Below are positions 45,627 through 58,824 of a DNA stretch of 64,000 nt, piece after piece; position 1 is the stretch's first letter; every line of letters begins with the position of its first letter. A model generated the notes under the pieces. That model saw nothing but the letters and a program-made list of their open reading frames with translations, was not told where the DNA came from and did not search any database. This DNA is from Lepus europaeus (Eukaryota; Chordata; Mammalia; Lagomorpha; Leporidae): assembly GCF_033115175.1 (NCBI RefSeq), contig NC_084837.1, forward strand, positions 9,810,266 through 9,874,265. The letters are read 5' to 3'. The position numbers and the translations under genes are program-made.

Positions 45627-46232
45627 CCGACCCCACGGTGAAGGACTTAATCGGAGGCTTCACCGCTCTTCATTATGCAGCCATGCATGGCCGGGCCCGG
45701 ATTGCACGCCTGATGTTGGAGTCTGAATACAGGAGCGACATCATTAATGCCAAAAGCAACGACGGCTGGACTCCCCTCCACGTGGCTGCCCACTACGGGA
45801 GGGACTCGTTTGTCCGGCTCCTACTGGAGTTCAAGGCCGAGGTCGACCCGCTCAGCGATAAAGGCACAACGCCGCTTCAGCTCGCCATCATCCGCGAGCG
45901 GTCCAGCTGCGTGAAGATCCTGCTGGACCACAACGCCAACATCGACATCCAGAACGGCTTCCTGCTGCGCTACGCCGTGATCAAGAGCAATCACTCCTAC
46001 TGCCGCATGTTCCTCCAGCGAGGGGCAGACACAAACTTGGGGCGCTTGGAGGACGGCCAGACCCCCCTGCACTTGTCCGCCCTCAGGGACGATGTGCTCT
46101 GTGCACGGATGTTGTACAATTACGGAGCGGACACGAACACAAGGAACTACGAGGGGCAGACCCCACTGGCTGTCTCAGTTAGCATCTCTGGAAGTAGCCG
46201 GCCGTGTCTGGATTTCTTACAAGAAGTCACAA
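45627..46232 (+). CDS. ASB7: ASB7 coding exon 2 (residues 71-273), ankyrin repeats
   Basis: This 606 base exon encodes the rest of the ankyrin domain, which forms the substrate-binding surface. The acceptor CTGCAG is at 45621-45626. The first two bases complete Ala71, giving the join EHG-A-DPTVKD. Ankyrin signatures follow: GFTALHYAAMHG (residues 81-92), DGWTPLHVAAHYG (116-128), KGTTPLQLAI (149-158), a degenerate repeat NGFLLRYAVIKSNHSYCRMF (180-199), DGQTPLHLSAL (213-223) and EGQTPLAVS (246-254). The exon ends with one base of Arg273 before donor GTACGT at 46233. There are no frameshifts or stops. The third codon positions are strikingly GC-rich compared with the first coding exon and the last exon. 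An open frame continues upstream of 45627 to about 45611, but that part is intron. Confidence 0.97.
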
Positions 46233-49200
46233 GTACGTAATGTCGTTGTTATTACTATTACTGTGTTGTTTGAGTCTTCTCAGGGCCTTAACGTAACTGC
46301 TGATGTAAAATGACCAGATGTTAATCACGCAGCATCCCTGCCTGGGAGCAACGCCTCATGCAGCCATAGCGTGCCTTCTTTGGTTCTGTCTCACAGTGGA
46401 GTCGGTGGGGGTGGAGGGAGAGGAGGGCAGAGCGGACGTCTGGCACAACGAGGCAGTTCCTGGTGCTGCCTGGTCTGCAGGGCGCCGTGGGTGCCAGCCT
46501 GGGAGAGGTGGGGACAGTTTGGGACTTGAGATGACAAGACGCTGTGCTTACATGGTGAGTTCTTGGTTTTTCTGCTTCCTGTGCACCCACGTGACGTGGA
46601 ACACAGCCGTGTTACTTGCGTGGGTGCCCATATGGCAGAGGTGCAGGGGTCAGAGATTGTTGTAAGGGATACCTGCTGTCCGAGGGACACCGGGCTCCAG
46701 CGAGACCTGGGCTATGCAGTTTCTGTCGCGTCCGAGCTCCATCTGCGTGGCGCTGTGGTTCAGAGCCTGGAAGAGGCTAGCCCGTTCCGTGCGGTAGTTT
46801 GTGTGTGCAGGGTGTTTTGGGGGGTCTGGCTTCCGTGGGCTTAGCCACCACCTCAGCAAGCTTCCCCGTGGCCAGCCGGTCGAGTGCATGTCCCAGAGGT
46901 TAGCACCCAACACGAAGCTAAGTCCGTAACAAAACTGATTTTACTCTGCTCCATTTTTAATGAATCCCCTTTTCTGCCATTGACTTTGAACTTTCTGCAA
47001 CCCTGTAGAAGAAATGCTGGCATTCTGGGTGCCAGGCGCTGGGGGGCAAGGCATTTGTTTGGCTTGCTTGTGAGTAACCCTCTCTACCCCTGGGAGCCGA
47101 ACTTTGGTGGAAAACAAAGTTGCTTCTTGAAGTAATGAAATGTAATTTGGATTTTATGTATTTGTCATGAGGGATAAGGTGAAGGAAATATTATAAATTC
47201 ATTCAGACTCAAGCACTTAAAAAAAAAAAATCACTGAGCCCTAACTCTGTTGTAGCCAAGAAAACTTCCTGGGTTGGTGGGGGTGATCACTGCCCTGCCA
47301 GCCACTGGGCTCCTGCAGTTGGGACCTGTCAGGCGGCCAGTGCCACTGAGGAACTGCCATTTTAATCGTTACCTAGTTGTAACCAAGTTACTCGGGGCGG
47401 GGGGGGGTGGTGGTTCCAGAGGAAACATGGATGGGGCTGCCTCCTCCCCGTTGAGAGTGGAGCAGAGCCGGGCACCCAGTAGGCTCCCGGCAAATGCTGC
47501 GTTGCTGCTGACTGCGTGGGCAGAAGGGCAGGGGTGAGTATACCAGCGGCGCCACCATCCACTGTTTCCTTGTGTTTGCTTTTTAAGAGCGCTCTTCGCC
47601 TGCGTCTTCAGGTGCCTCCGCTAATCCCTTCCTTCTTGACTCCAAAGGCCTTGTCTCCTGCCAGAAGCAAGTTAGGTGCTGCTTCTTCCCACGCATTCCG
47701 CGCCTGTAGTAGGTGTTCTCTCCCCCGTGCGGGATGCGTGCTCAGAGAGCAGTGTAGCTGGTGCTCCTCGGAGCCGTCTCCCGCGCGCACGCTCTCAGAC
47801 TCCAGCCTGAAAGGGAACGTGCCAGTTCAGGGAGCGCCAGGGCCCCGGGCCAGCCCCTCGCGCCAGGCACCGAGCGCTTGGCTTCTGACCTGAGGACCCA
47901 GGTCCTTGGCGCTAAGGACGGCGGCGGCACCCCTCGGTGGTCTTTCTGTCCACTGGGCCGCTTTGACCAGAGCAGATTATTTAAATTAGAAAAGACCCGA
48001 AATATCATATCCCTGGGATTTAAAAACTATCCCAACTATTTGGAAAAATTACCGTTAAAAACTCTGCTAGCCCCTACGTAAAATCCAGGCGGATCCAGTG
48101 GCTTCGTCAGAACGTTGTGTCTTGGGTGCCTGGTTGGTAACCAATGGAGGGAGAAGCCGGCAGGGGCTGCCGTGGCTGGTGCCCCGGGGACGAACTGAGC
48201 TGTCCAGCGGTCAGACTGGGGCAGCCTCTGCCTTCCAAGAACGGCTGGAGCTCCGCGTGGAGGAAAGCCAGTCACGTGGAGGGGCTGCCTCTTGGTGCCC
48301 AGGGGCTGGATGAGCCAGGGCCCCGCCTGCGTGCGGCAGTGAGGATCATCCTGCAGAAGGAGAGGTGTTGCCCGCTCGCTTGGCAGTGCTCGGGAGAAGC
48401 CAGTTTTAGTGTTTTCACTTGAGAGCCACAGAGAAAAAAAATACGGAACAAATGAAATAAAGGGTCAGCAGGCAGACGTGGTGGTGGGCCAGGCGGGGGC
48501 CTGGCGGCCAAGGCTCCCGGAGTCCGGGGCTGGCGCTGAGGGCGAGCAGGCACTCCGGGTAAGGAGGCCCGGCTTGCCCGTTGTCGGGGTTGTGCCGGCG
48601 CACGCAGCTGCCGGAAGTGGAACAGCTTGTGTGTGATTGCACAAACACCATCTCGGGGCACAGGTGCTGGGCTCTGACACCTGGGGCTCGATGAAGATTC
48701 CTGGGTGCAGGTGAGGAGCACAGGGTGGTGGGAACAGGAGTTGAGCAGTTAACACACTAGGAGCGGCAAGCCTAAGACCGTGTGGTTGAAGAGGCAGTTT
48801 CACAGCAGCTGTAGAAGACTGTTTCATAAATAAAACGTAACCTGAGGATAGGGTTGAATGATAGAAGCCTGGATCCGAAGGCTCCAGTGCCCGCTTCATC
48901 AGCTCCCTGCCCGCAGTCTTACCTCTCGGGTCGGTGTGTGGACCAGCGTCGCTGTGTGGAACGTCCTAGGAAGGCGTGCCGGGAGATGCAGGACCTCAGG
49001 CAGGCACCAGCGATGACTGTCGCCTTGCACAGGGAAACAGGCGGTTGTAGTGAGTTGCAGGCCTGCAGTGTGGTTCAGACAAAAGCCATACAGCGCTTGG
49101 GGGCCACACCCGCCTCGGGGTGCCCAGGCCCCAGGTCCTGACACGAGCCAGTGTAAGCCTGTTTGTTCTTCCCCTGGCCGCTTCTGCAGGCGAGAGGGAA

Positions 49201-49957
49201 GGTTCCTTGGGTAGATGGTGCCGCGATAGGAGGAAAGTTTTCCCTGACACAGTCCAGGCAGGGTTAGGAGAGCAGGGAAGGAGGTGGCTCTGTGTCGGAC
49301 TGGCTGGATTACGTCCCGAGGAGGTGCGGCACGCACTACCTGCCTGAGGAACCCCGGCATCGCAAGGCTTTGCCCTTTTTGTAAAAGAGGGAAAAGTTCA
49401 GCGGGCAAGGGGGAGCGGAACATTCGCACAGACACAGGCCCAGGGCTTCGGAGAGCTCTGCTCCAGGTGTCGACGTCTCAGTGCAGCGTTAGACGGGATC
49501 GTACCGTCACTACCCCGTGTTCTCCCTGCCCTTAAATCCCCTGGCTGGTAACTCCTTCCCGTCTGTGTCACACCCGAGTCTGATTTGACATTTTACCTCT
49601 TCAAACTGAGTTTCTTGTCTTGCCTTTTAGCCTGCCTTGTAATTTTGTATCGAAGCTAGCTATTTAATATTTAACGGAAGCCTTTACATTCATCCAGCTA
49701 GGCGCTGGGCCGTGTGGAATGCCGGCTGTGGCTGTAGGTGCCAGACGGTTCGGATCCCTCGGGGCTCCCTAGGTGCACCTCCGGGAGCGCGCGCGGGTAG
49801 CCGCTTGCCCAGCTCTGCTCTGCTGGTGCAGCTGGAACGTGCACAGGAAGGCAGGTCTCACTCTCAGGGGGCCTGTGTCCCCGGCTGTGGCCTTCACCCG
49901 TGGACCTTGTCTGATTTCTTCCAACCCTGGGAGGTGACACAGGCAGGCAGTCAGAGG

Positions 49958-50360
49958 CAGGCAGCCCACACCAGGTATGACCGGGCATGCCTGTCCTTGG
50001 GAGAGCAGCCCACACCAGGTACGACCGGGCGTTCCGGTCCTCGGTAGAGCAGCCCGCACCGGGCACGACCGGGCGTGCCTGTCCTCGGGAGAGCAGCCCA
50101 CACCGGGCACAGCTGGGCATTCCAGTCCTTGGGAGAGCAGCCCACACCGGGCACGGCTGGGCTTTCCGGTCCTCGGTAGAGCAGCCCGCACTGGGTACGA
50201 CCGGGCGTGCCTGTCCTTGGGAGAGCAGCCCGCACCGGGTACAACCAGGCGTTCTGGTCCTCGGGAGAGCAGCCCGCGCCGGGCATGACCGGGCGTTCCG
50301 GTCCTCGGGAGAGCAGCCCGCGCCGGGCACGACCGGGCGTTCCGGTCCTTGGGAGAGCCG
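49958..50360 (+). repeat. Minisatellite, about 9 copies of 44 bp
   Basis: Unit starts GAGCAGCCC and includes ACGACCGGGCGTTCC and GTCCTCGG. Starts at 50003, 50047, 50091 and 50135 show an exact 44 base period. Neighbouring units differ at a few positions. Because 44 is not divisible by three and the unit lacks stops in several frames, it creates repetitive open frames on both strands, which are artefacts. Confidence 0.95.
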
Positions 50361-51141
50361 TGTTTGTTACTGAGTCTTCAGGAGGCTGCCCTGCCGCCCC
50401 TTGCTGTGCGAAGTCTTTGGGGGTCTAGGAGGGCTGGATAAAACCAGCAAGCCTGTGTGTGCGCCCTAGTGCTAAGGCTCCCGCACTCAGGCTAGGCCGT
50501 ACAGGCTGCTGTCAGCTCAGGAGTCTCCATTCGCGCGCTCGTCCCGGTTCCCAGGTGAGCAGGTGCCAGCCAGCGGGGCTCTCGGAACGGGTTTCCTGTC
50601 CGTGTGTGTGGCAGGGGTTTGCCCTGCAGCCTCTGTTTCCTGATGGGTCCACAGCACTGACTGTGAGTTTGTTGGCGTATTTCAGGGGACAGTCTCTAAG
50701 CTCTTAGACGGGATGGGCCCGAAACTGGAAGCTATTGTGACATGTGTCACCTTTACTCACAGTGGCCAAGCACATCCTGTCTGTAGTCCTCTGAGCCAAG
50801 GAATGTGTTGTCCACTGGGATCAGAGCCCCCACGTCACCAGTCCATCATCGCCGAGACCTGTCAGCTGTGCCAGGGTCAGAGCAGGCAGCCGGGGCCAGG
50901 GAGACGCCTGTGGGCCACTGGCCCAGGGTCCGAGTTGTTGACTCCCAGCCCCTCGTCCTGAGGATCTCCGTGCCCCCCTCTGAAAAATGGGAGAATTCTG
51001 AGGCCCCTCCTTCCTGAAAACTCTTGCCTGCGTCACTGGGCTTTTTGTGATGTTGTGAAGTGTTGAGTCGTGATGTAGAGCAGCGTTTTTCACAGCGTGG
51101 ACTCCCGGGGGTCCTCTCAAGAGACGGGCGCTCATTTGCCA

Positions 51142-51835
51142 GGGGTCCTAGGGCGTCGCCTGCCCCTGCTCCGTGCAGACCCTGCGCTCACACTCAGAGC
51201 GACGGGCTGGCGCCTGTGCCGGGGTCCTAGGGCCCGCCTGCCCCTACTCCGTACAGACCCTGTGCTCACACTCAGGGCGACGGGCTGGCGTCTGTGCCAG
51301 GGGTCCTAGGGCGTCGCCTGCCCCTGCTCCGTACAGACCCTGTGCTCACACTCAGGGCGACAGGCTGGCGCCTGTGCCGGGGTCCTAGGGCCCACCTGCC
51401 CCTACTCCGTACAGACCCTGTGCTCACACTCGTGGCGACGGGCTGGCGCCTGTGCCAGGGGTCCTAGGGCCCGCCTGCCCCTGCTCTGTGCAGACCCTGT
51501 GCTCACACTCAGGGCAACAGGCTGGCATCTGTGTCAGGGGTCCTAGGGCTCGCCTGCCCCTGCTCTGTGCAGACCCTGTGCTCACACTCAGGGCGACAGG
51601 CTGGCGTCTGTGACGGGGTCCTAGGGCCCGCCTGTCCCTCTTCCGTACAGACCCTGCGCTCACACTCAGGGCGACAGGCTGGCGTCTGTGCCAGGGATCC
51701 GCCTGCCCCTGCTCCGTGCAGACCCTGTGCTCACACTCATAGCGACAGGCTGGCGTCTGTGCCAGGGGTCCTAGGGCCCGCCTGCCCCTGCTCCGTGCAG
51801 ACCCTGTGCTCACACTCATAGTGACAGGCTGGCGT
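51142..51835 (+). repeat. Minisatellite, about 9 copies of 79 bp
   Basis: Unit starts GGGGTCCTAGGGC and includes CCTGCCCCTGCTCCGT, CAGACCCTGTGCTCACACTC and GACGGGCTGGCG. Starts at 51142, 51221, 51300, 51379 and 51458 give a 79 base period. One late unit (near 51690) lacks about 10 bases. It lies 780 bases from the 44 bp array but is unrelated in sequence. Confidence 0.95.
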
Positions 51836-54800
51836 CCTAGCGGAGTCAGGAGCGGCCCCGCTGCTCCTGGTGGTCCCTGTGTTTCTCACTCCCCGTGAGA
51901 AATACTCCAGGTCCGTTCAAGAACGCCTCTAGGGAGACGGCGACGCTCACTGTGTTGGTGGTGTCCCTTTGAGTGCTTTTCTGTGGGGTGGAAGTGGAGG
52001 AAATTCTGGCTGCATGTGCGCCCGCCTGTGGTGCTGAGACGCACCGGGATCGCTGCGCCGAGCCGGCCCCTCGGCGCTTGGTGCCCCGTTCGTACTTTCG
52101 AGACGGACTGGCAGCCAGACCGAGTGTCCTGTGAAGACACTGCCCCCGAGATCAGCGGGGACAGTAAACAGTGATTTTTTTCTTTTGACATCATGAAGCA
52201 CGCCAGCACTGGAAGATTTATGTAACCATTAAACGGCATTTTCCAAAAGACTGCCGCCAGCGTTACACAATCACACGTGCGAGGAAGATCCTCTCAAAGT
52301 ACCAGACAGAGCGAGGATTTCCGTCTAAAAGTCCGAGGTCCGTCCACTCGGTTTCAGGTTCCGTAGTGCGGCTAATCAGTGGGCTAGCGGAGGGAGCCAC
52401 GGTTATCTGAGAAAGCTGTTCGCACGGCCCTCCCTGGCTGCCTGCGCGGGTGCCCCCGCCAGGACGGCGCTGAGCCCTCTTCCACTGCGCCCTTCTCTTC
52501 TGCAAAGCACCCTGATTCTTTTCTTTTTTCTATAAAATTTCATTTCAACAGATGCTGGATGCAGTACTGCTATTTTTTAGTGAAACTTTTTTAATGTCGC
52601 AATTTTAATTTCTGCATACGGCAAATGTGGATCAGTGCGACACATTCAGAGCCTCTTGGAGATCTGCGGTTTGAAAGGTGTGCAGGAATCCTAAAACTAA
52701 AACGCGGAGACCTCATGCTGCCCAGGTTTCAGCCGTCAGGCTGTCAACACGTGACCTGTAAACCTTTTTTTTAGAATTGGACGCGTCTCACGTATTTCTG
52801 CTTAAAGTTCAAATTTGTGGGCAACAGGCAGTGTTTTAAGGGTCTGCTCGTCCCCATGCTAGCGCGTTTACTAGAGATCAGCGATTCTTGAAGTGTGTGA
52901 CATTGCGGCTCCACCAGATAGACTCGCAAGTGAATTCTGTTTGGAAGACGGGCGCGAGGGTCCACGCTCACGGGAACATCCCAGTGCCGAGAGTGACATC
53001 AGCTGCTTGGCTCTCACGGCTTAGCTTCACACAGTGTCTTATCGCTGCGACAAGCTCTGGCCTAGGTTACTCAGAGAGCAGAGGGCACACTGGCTGTGTT
53101 TGTGTTTGTAGTCGGAGCCGAGGCCGTGAGCTGTGTCTCTGGACAACCCTGTCGGACACAGGCTGAGAGCAGCCGCCCATGCGCCTCCGCAGTGTGCGTG
53201 AGGCAGGACTGGGCTGCGTCTGGAGGAAAAGATGAGGCGGAGGGGAGCTGAGCTGTCTGAGCTGTTTTGCAGGAGCCTTAGCCCGGCCAAAGGACTTCCC
53301 CACGCCGGCTGCTGTCTGAAAGTCGCGGATGTGTTAGGAATGGCGCAGCGACCTGATCTATGCTTCCATCCGGTGTCAGCAGTCGTCGGCGCTGTGTGGT
53401 AGCTGCACACCTGCAGACCTGAAGGTTTTCAGTTTAAAACGAGGCGTCGTCGTAGAAACCACGGCTCTTCTTTTTCCACTTTAAAAAGGGAAGCGCAGGC
53501 TGTGGCTCTCTGAGCTCAGTCTGACCCAGCAGTGGGTGGGTGGGCAGACGATGCCCTCGGGACTTCCCTGCAAAGGGTCCCCTCACCTGCCGCCCCTTTC
53601 CAGGGCTGTTTTATCAAACCAGCGCCCTGTGCAGAGTGAAGTCTAATCACCCCACACTTCAGGGTTCTCCGGGACGCAAGATACACTCTGACTTTGCTCG
53701 TGGTGTTTGTGTAACTTTGTATTGTTAGTGTAGGCGTCTAGAGGTTTCTTGTGGTTGTGTTTGACTTAGTGTAAATGGAAAAATATAGGCTCACTTTCTG
53801 GGGGAGACGAAAAAGGAACCAGTAGACAAATGTCGCAAGGCTGATGGTGTCTGCATCTGGGTTCTAGATCAGAGACAGCTGTGAATTGTGTTTTAAGGGA
53901 AGCTAGAAATCGCGTTTTTTCCCCGTCAGGCAGGATTCGTTCAGTACATTTCATACCAAGCCTGTGAGAGGCAAGAGCAAAGATGCAAAATGTGTTTACG
54001 GTGGGATTTTCACATGACAAGCTGAGCTGAAGCAAAGAGGTCTTGGAAGACGATTCCATATGTTGGCCTGTGAGGGAGAGGCTCTTGCCGGGAGAGGGGA
54101 CGGGGGATGGGGGTCCCCTTCTTTGTGACCTCCCTCCGCCTGTAGTCTACCCCGCCGCCACCACCAGAGGAACAGCTCGGTCTTGCTTTCGTTTTGCCCA
54201 CTTTGGTCATTTTTTAAAATGTGACCTTTATGACTCCAGGATGTGTCTGTCCCGTCATAGATGCAGTAATGACTGTCAAAAGGGAGCGCTTTAGGATATT
54301 TAATTTTCCAAATTATGCTGCCGGCCCCGGTTTTGTAATTTATATAGACCAGACCTTCAAAAGCTGATTGCCTGCTCTGCGCCAGCCCAATTATTACTAA
54401 TGATGGGCTTCTTTACAAAGTGGCAAGACGCGTAACCCTTTGAACTATTATGTAACCCATGGCCGTTCAGTGGCGTGAACGCGGCGCAGGTTTGCTGCCA
54501 CCCCACGTGTTTATAATTCCTGCAGCTCTGCTCACTGGGGAGGCTTCCCCCAGGTTCCCCTTGTGATCCCACGGCCAGGCCGGCGCGCGGCTGTTATGTA
54601 ACAGGGGAGGAAGTGGGTTCCCAGGCACCTAACCGCGTTGGTGTTTGTCTCATTCCCTTTATCCTCTCTCTCCGCCTTCTGTGCCCCGGTTCCCAGCTTC
54701 CGCTCCTCCCTGCCCTTTCCGTGTTGGGGCAGTGGCTCGTGGAGCCGTGGCAGGTGCTGAGTAAATAGTTTAAGTGATCTGTTGACAGAAGTGAGCACTT

Positions 54801-55229
54801 CTCTGTGAGTCACCAGCTCCCGTTGCTGAAACGGTGTTCCTGAAAACAACCGGCACAAGGAGTGACCCTGGCCACTGTTCATTGTTTAACCCGCTGTCCA
54901 TTCAGCCATGTTGGCAGATGGCAGGATGGGTCCTGTGTGTGTCCCGTGTTGCTGGAGAAGCAGTGAAGTGCTGGCCCCCACTCTGCCCGGGGCGTCTCTG
55001 TGTACATGCACGGGCCCTCGCAGCTCTGCCCGCCACACGCCACGCCTGCACGAACGTCTCGCCATGACCGCCCTCGGCCCACGACTCTTTCAGTGGCTCC
55101 TTTCCCGTTAGGCCGACCGCGGCTTTCCTACTGCCCTTGCACCAGGGACCTGAGATGCCAGCTTTCCAAGGAGGGGCCCGCTGCTTAGCAGTTCAAAAAA
55201 AAAAAAAAAAACTCAGTGTTTTCGCATCT

Positions 55230-55435
55230 TATCTGCCAGGCACTCACTGAGTGCTGGGCACTGGCCTAAGTACTTTGCCAAAATAGCCTTTGAGGTGGCT
55301 TCTGTTTTTATGAGGAAACTGAGGCAGGAGGCCGCGGCGCTGGCCCGAGATCAAGCAGATGGCTAGCGGCCGGGCCAGGAGCCAAACCAGGCGGTCTGGC
55401 TCCAGAGCTGTTGCTTTGACCACCAAGATCAGCCT
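55230..55435 (+). mobile_element. MIR
   Basis: CTGAGTGCTGGGCACTGGCC, TTTATGAGGAAACTGAGGCA and GGTCTGGCTCCAGAGC are the MIR core in order, nearly full length. Confidence 0.85.
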
Positions 55436-55544
55436 GTGTCATTGAAAGGAGTTCTGCAGACAGGAGTGACAGGGCCACCCACGTTCCCGAGTGCCTAGGG
55501 ACTGCAGGGGCACCCTGGTTGAAGGGGCAGAAACATCAATCGGA

Positions 55545-55865
55545 GGCCGGCGCCGTGGCTCAACAGGCTAATCCTCCGCCTTGTGGCGCCGGCACACCGG
55601 GTTCTGTCCCGGTTGTTCCTCTTCCTGTCCAGCTCTCTGCTGTGGCCTGGGAGGGCAGTGGAGGATGGCCCACGTGCTTGGGCCCCGCACCCGCATGGGA
55701 GACCAGGAGAAGCACCTGGCTCCTGGCTTCGGATCAGCGCGATGCACCGGCCGCAGCGTGCCGGCCGCGGCAGCCATTGGAGGGTGAACCAATGGCAAAA
55801 GGAAGACCTTTTTCTCTGTCTCTCTCACTGTCCGCTCTGCCTGTCAAAAAAAAAAAAAAAGAAAG
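55545..55865 (+). mobile_element. CSINE, young subtype, with TSDs
   Basis: Forward copy of the CTAATCCTCCGCC subtype ending in a 16 base A-run. The duplication ATCAATCGGA occurs at 55535-55544 and 55868-55877. Confidence 0.92.
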
Positions 55866-56178
55866 AAATCAATCGGAAATTGAGTCCAGTGTTCCGGTAC
55901 CTGAGGGGTCTTCAGAAAGTTCGTGGAAAACATGTAATATCCTTCCATTTGCCTGTCTCTGAAACTTTTTGAAGCTCCTGCCGTGCAGGCCTGGGGCATG
56001 GGTTTTCCCTGGGGTGTGCGGGTGCCGGTGCTTCTGTGGCTGCCGCCCGCAGTGGCAGTTGGCGCGTCCCCGCTCTCTGGTTTCTGTCGCAGAGGGCCGT
56101 GCCTGCGCACGTTTTCCACAGCCCAGCAGGTGCCAGGCTTCCCACTCCTGCGCACAAGGCCCCTCTCCTCCAGCTTCT

Positions 56179-56502
56179 TTTTTTTTGACAGGCAGAGTGG
56201 ACAGTGAGAGAGAGAGACAGAGAGAAAGGTCTTCCTTTTGCCGTTGGTTCACCTTCCAATGGCCGCCGTGGCCGGCGCACCGCGCTGATCCGAAGGTAGG
56301 AGCCAGGTGCTTCTCCTGGTCTCCCATGGGGTGCAGGGCCCAAGCACTTGTGCCATCCTCCACTGCCTTCCCAGGCCACAGCAGAGCTGGCCTGGAAGAG
56401 GGGCAACCGGGACAGAATCCGGCGCCCCAACTGGGACTAGAACCCAGGGTGCTGGCACCGCAAGGTGGAGGATCAGCCTAGTGAGCCGCGGCGCCGGCCC
56501 TA
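56179..56502 (-). mobile_element. CSINE, young subtype, with TSDs
   Basis: Reverse copy with a perfect 15 base duplication TCTCCTCCAGCTTCT at 56164-56178 and 56503-56517. It is about 310 bases from the copy at 55545 and in the opposite orientation. Confidence 0.92.
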
Positions 56503-57904
56503 TCTCCTCCAGCTTCTAACAGCAGTTAGCCTTTAAGTCCCGACCAGCATCCTGCCCCCCTCCCCGTGGTGGTGGCAAAGCCCTGTGTCATAGGCTGGGC
56601 TGCCTGCCTGTTCTGCCTGTGGCAACACCCCACTCGCAGGCCCCAGGCTCTCACCGGGTCATCCAGTGCTGCAGAACTTCGTGGTCTAAGACAGTAGTCA
56701 ACTGTTTCACTTCTCGGCTGCATCCAAGTGTTTTCTGGAGCAGCTTGACCACTCCCCAGATGGCCCACTCCGCCGGCCCGCGAGTCGGCGCAGGTGGTCG
56801 GCTGGAGCTCAGCCAGGACTGTCAGCCGGCGACCTCGGTGGCTTTTCATACCTGCTGAGGCTTCTCTGTGGCAAGGCGGCTGTGTTCTGAGAGCGCGTGC
56901 CTGGGAGCCACGCGGAAGCCGTGTCACCTTCTGTGACTCAGCCTGGGAAGTCACATAACAGGCACACATCCACCCGGCTCTCAGCAGAGGGGCATAGACA
57001 CCCCGCCCCCGGCGGTGGGAGGGCCCCATCACATCGCAAAATCGTGAGGAGGCAGGGCTACAGGGGTCGTCTGTGGAGACCACAGTCCTGCCAGGGAACC
57101 GGACCCCAGCAGGAGGGATCCCGTGACGGAGCCTTTTGTTTCAGTCCCTTCCTTCACCGTACCAAGCCAGTCCCAGGCGTTTTGTTTTTACCACTTTGTT
57201 GGCTGAGATGTTTTCACGTAAGGACGCAAATGTCAACTTCACACGCAGCTGGGTTTTGCCCAGACGCATCGTGGTGGTCCTCTAATCAAAAATGATGCTT
57301 GAAAAGAACCTGCCATCTGTGAGGGGCATCAGGATCCACACTTGTAAAGAAGAAGATGCACATCAACTCTGCAGTCTGGTTTGCATGTGCAGACCAAGGA
57401 CTGTGGGCATTTAAAGAGAAGTAACAGCACTAACTCATTCTCTTCCTGACGGTGCTCCGGGAACGGCGTTGGGAAAACAGGTTAGGAAGTGATTTGCTGT
57501 AGACACAGGGGTGTTTTGCAGCGAGTTGACTATTTTATGCTTTTGGGACAAGCGTATTAAGCAGCGATCTGTTGAGTGCCGTGTCAGGCAGTGGGTTCAC
57601 ATTGGCACATAAAGGCAGACGGGGTCCTGCCCTCACATCCCATGTCAGGAAGTGTGGGAGATGGGCATCGAGCGCATCTGCGAGAGAGCGTGCTGGGGAG
57701 GCCGACTGAGCGTCCTCCGATGAAACGCTGAATGTGGGGGAGACACCCGTACCCAGAGACACGTGCACATGCGTGTTACCCATGCAGGGGTGCCTGTGCA
57801 CACCTCTGTGGGTCCACCTCCCCTGGCGGACACGCAGCGCCAAGGAAGGGGCTGCTTCTCTGTGATTCTGTGAAAAGATCACGCGTTAACTTGGAAAAAA
57901 AAAA

Positions 57905-58205
57905 AAAGATGTATTTGCTTGGAAGGTAGAGTGTCAGAGAGGAAGGAGGAAATCAGTCTTCTGTCCCATTGATCCTCTCCCCAAATCATTCCCCAAATGG
58001 CTGCCGTCGCCAGAGTGGACCACATTGAAGCGAGGAGCCCAGACTGCATCCTGTGTCCGCGTGGGTGTCAGGGACCCGGGTGCCTGGGTCATCGTCCACT
58101 GCCTTCCAAGATGCGGTGGCAGGAGCCTGAAGCCGAGGCTGGGCCGCCGGGGCGCAGACCGGTGCCGCGGTCTGGGAAGCCTGCGTTGCAAGCCGCATCC
58201 CGAGC
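57905..58205 (-). mobile_element. Old CSINE
   Basis: Reverse diverged copy: GATGTATTTGCTTGGAAGG, TCCCCAAATGGCTGCCGTCG and a decayed head GGGAAGCCTGCGTTGC. Confidence 0.72.
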
Positions 58206-58824
58206 CTGAGGCGGCTCTGCTTGGAAGCACGCGTTCAGCCAGGCCTCGCAGAGCAGAGGCCGGAGCTAAGGGGCTGTTTCTCGCTTCTGAAGAGCTGGTT
58301 AATGTGGAGCCGTGACCCCTAAAATCAAGCAGTAGTTCAGTAAGGGAGTTCAGGAGGGGACCAGGCACCAAGTCCAGCAGAGGCCGTGGGGTCTGGCCCA
58401 GGACTGGTGTCCCCAGGACCCCTTCAGGATATCTGTGAAGCCACCATTATTTTCCTAAGGCTGTGGCATTATCTGCCTTTGCCCTTTCCCTCTCTCCTGT
58501 GTATACGTGGAATTTTCCAGAGATCAGGTAATGTGATTTTATCACAGCAGATTAAATACAGAGACATATAAAAACTCAGCTCTCATTTGGTAGGCCATTT
58601 AAGAACTTTGCAAAAATGTGCGAGTGGCATTCTCACCAATTTTTTTTTGTTTTGAATGAAAAATACGTTTTTCTTAACTATGTATGTTAACGTGTAATGA
58701 GTTTATTTTTATTACTTTTAGGTGAATTAATAAATATTTCTAAGTTTTTGTTTGACCTTGAATGTGGTAGTCATCCATAGATTTAGCTCACTTGCAAGTT
58801 GTTTTGAGTCCTCGGTAAATTTTT

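Noticed and set aside
49698..50373. Repetitive open frames on both strands (up to 210 codons) encoding apparent protein repeats
   Set aside because: They are translations of the 44 bp minisatellite. The unit length is not a multiple of three, so the peptide repeats every three units in every frame.
51097..51821. Repetitive Cys/Leu-rich open frames
   Set aside because: Translations of the 79 bp minisatellite, open in several frames on both strands.
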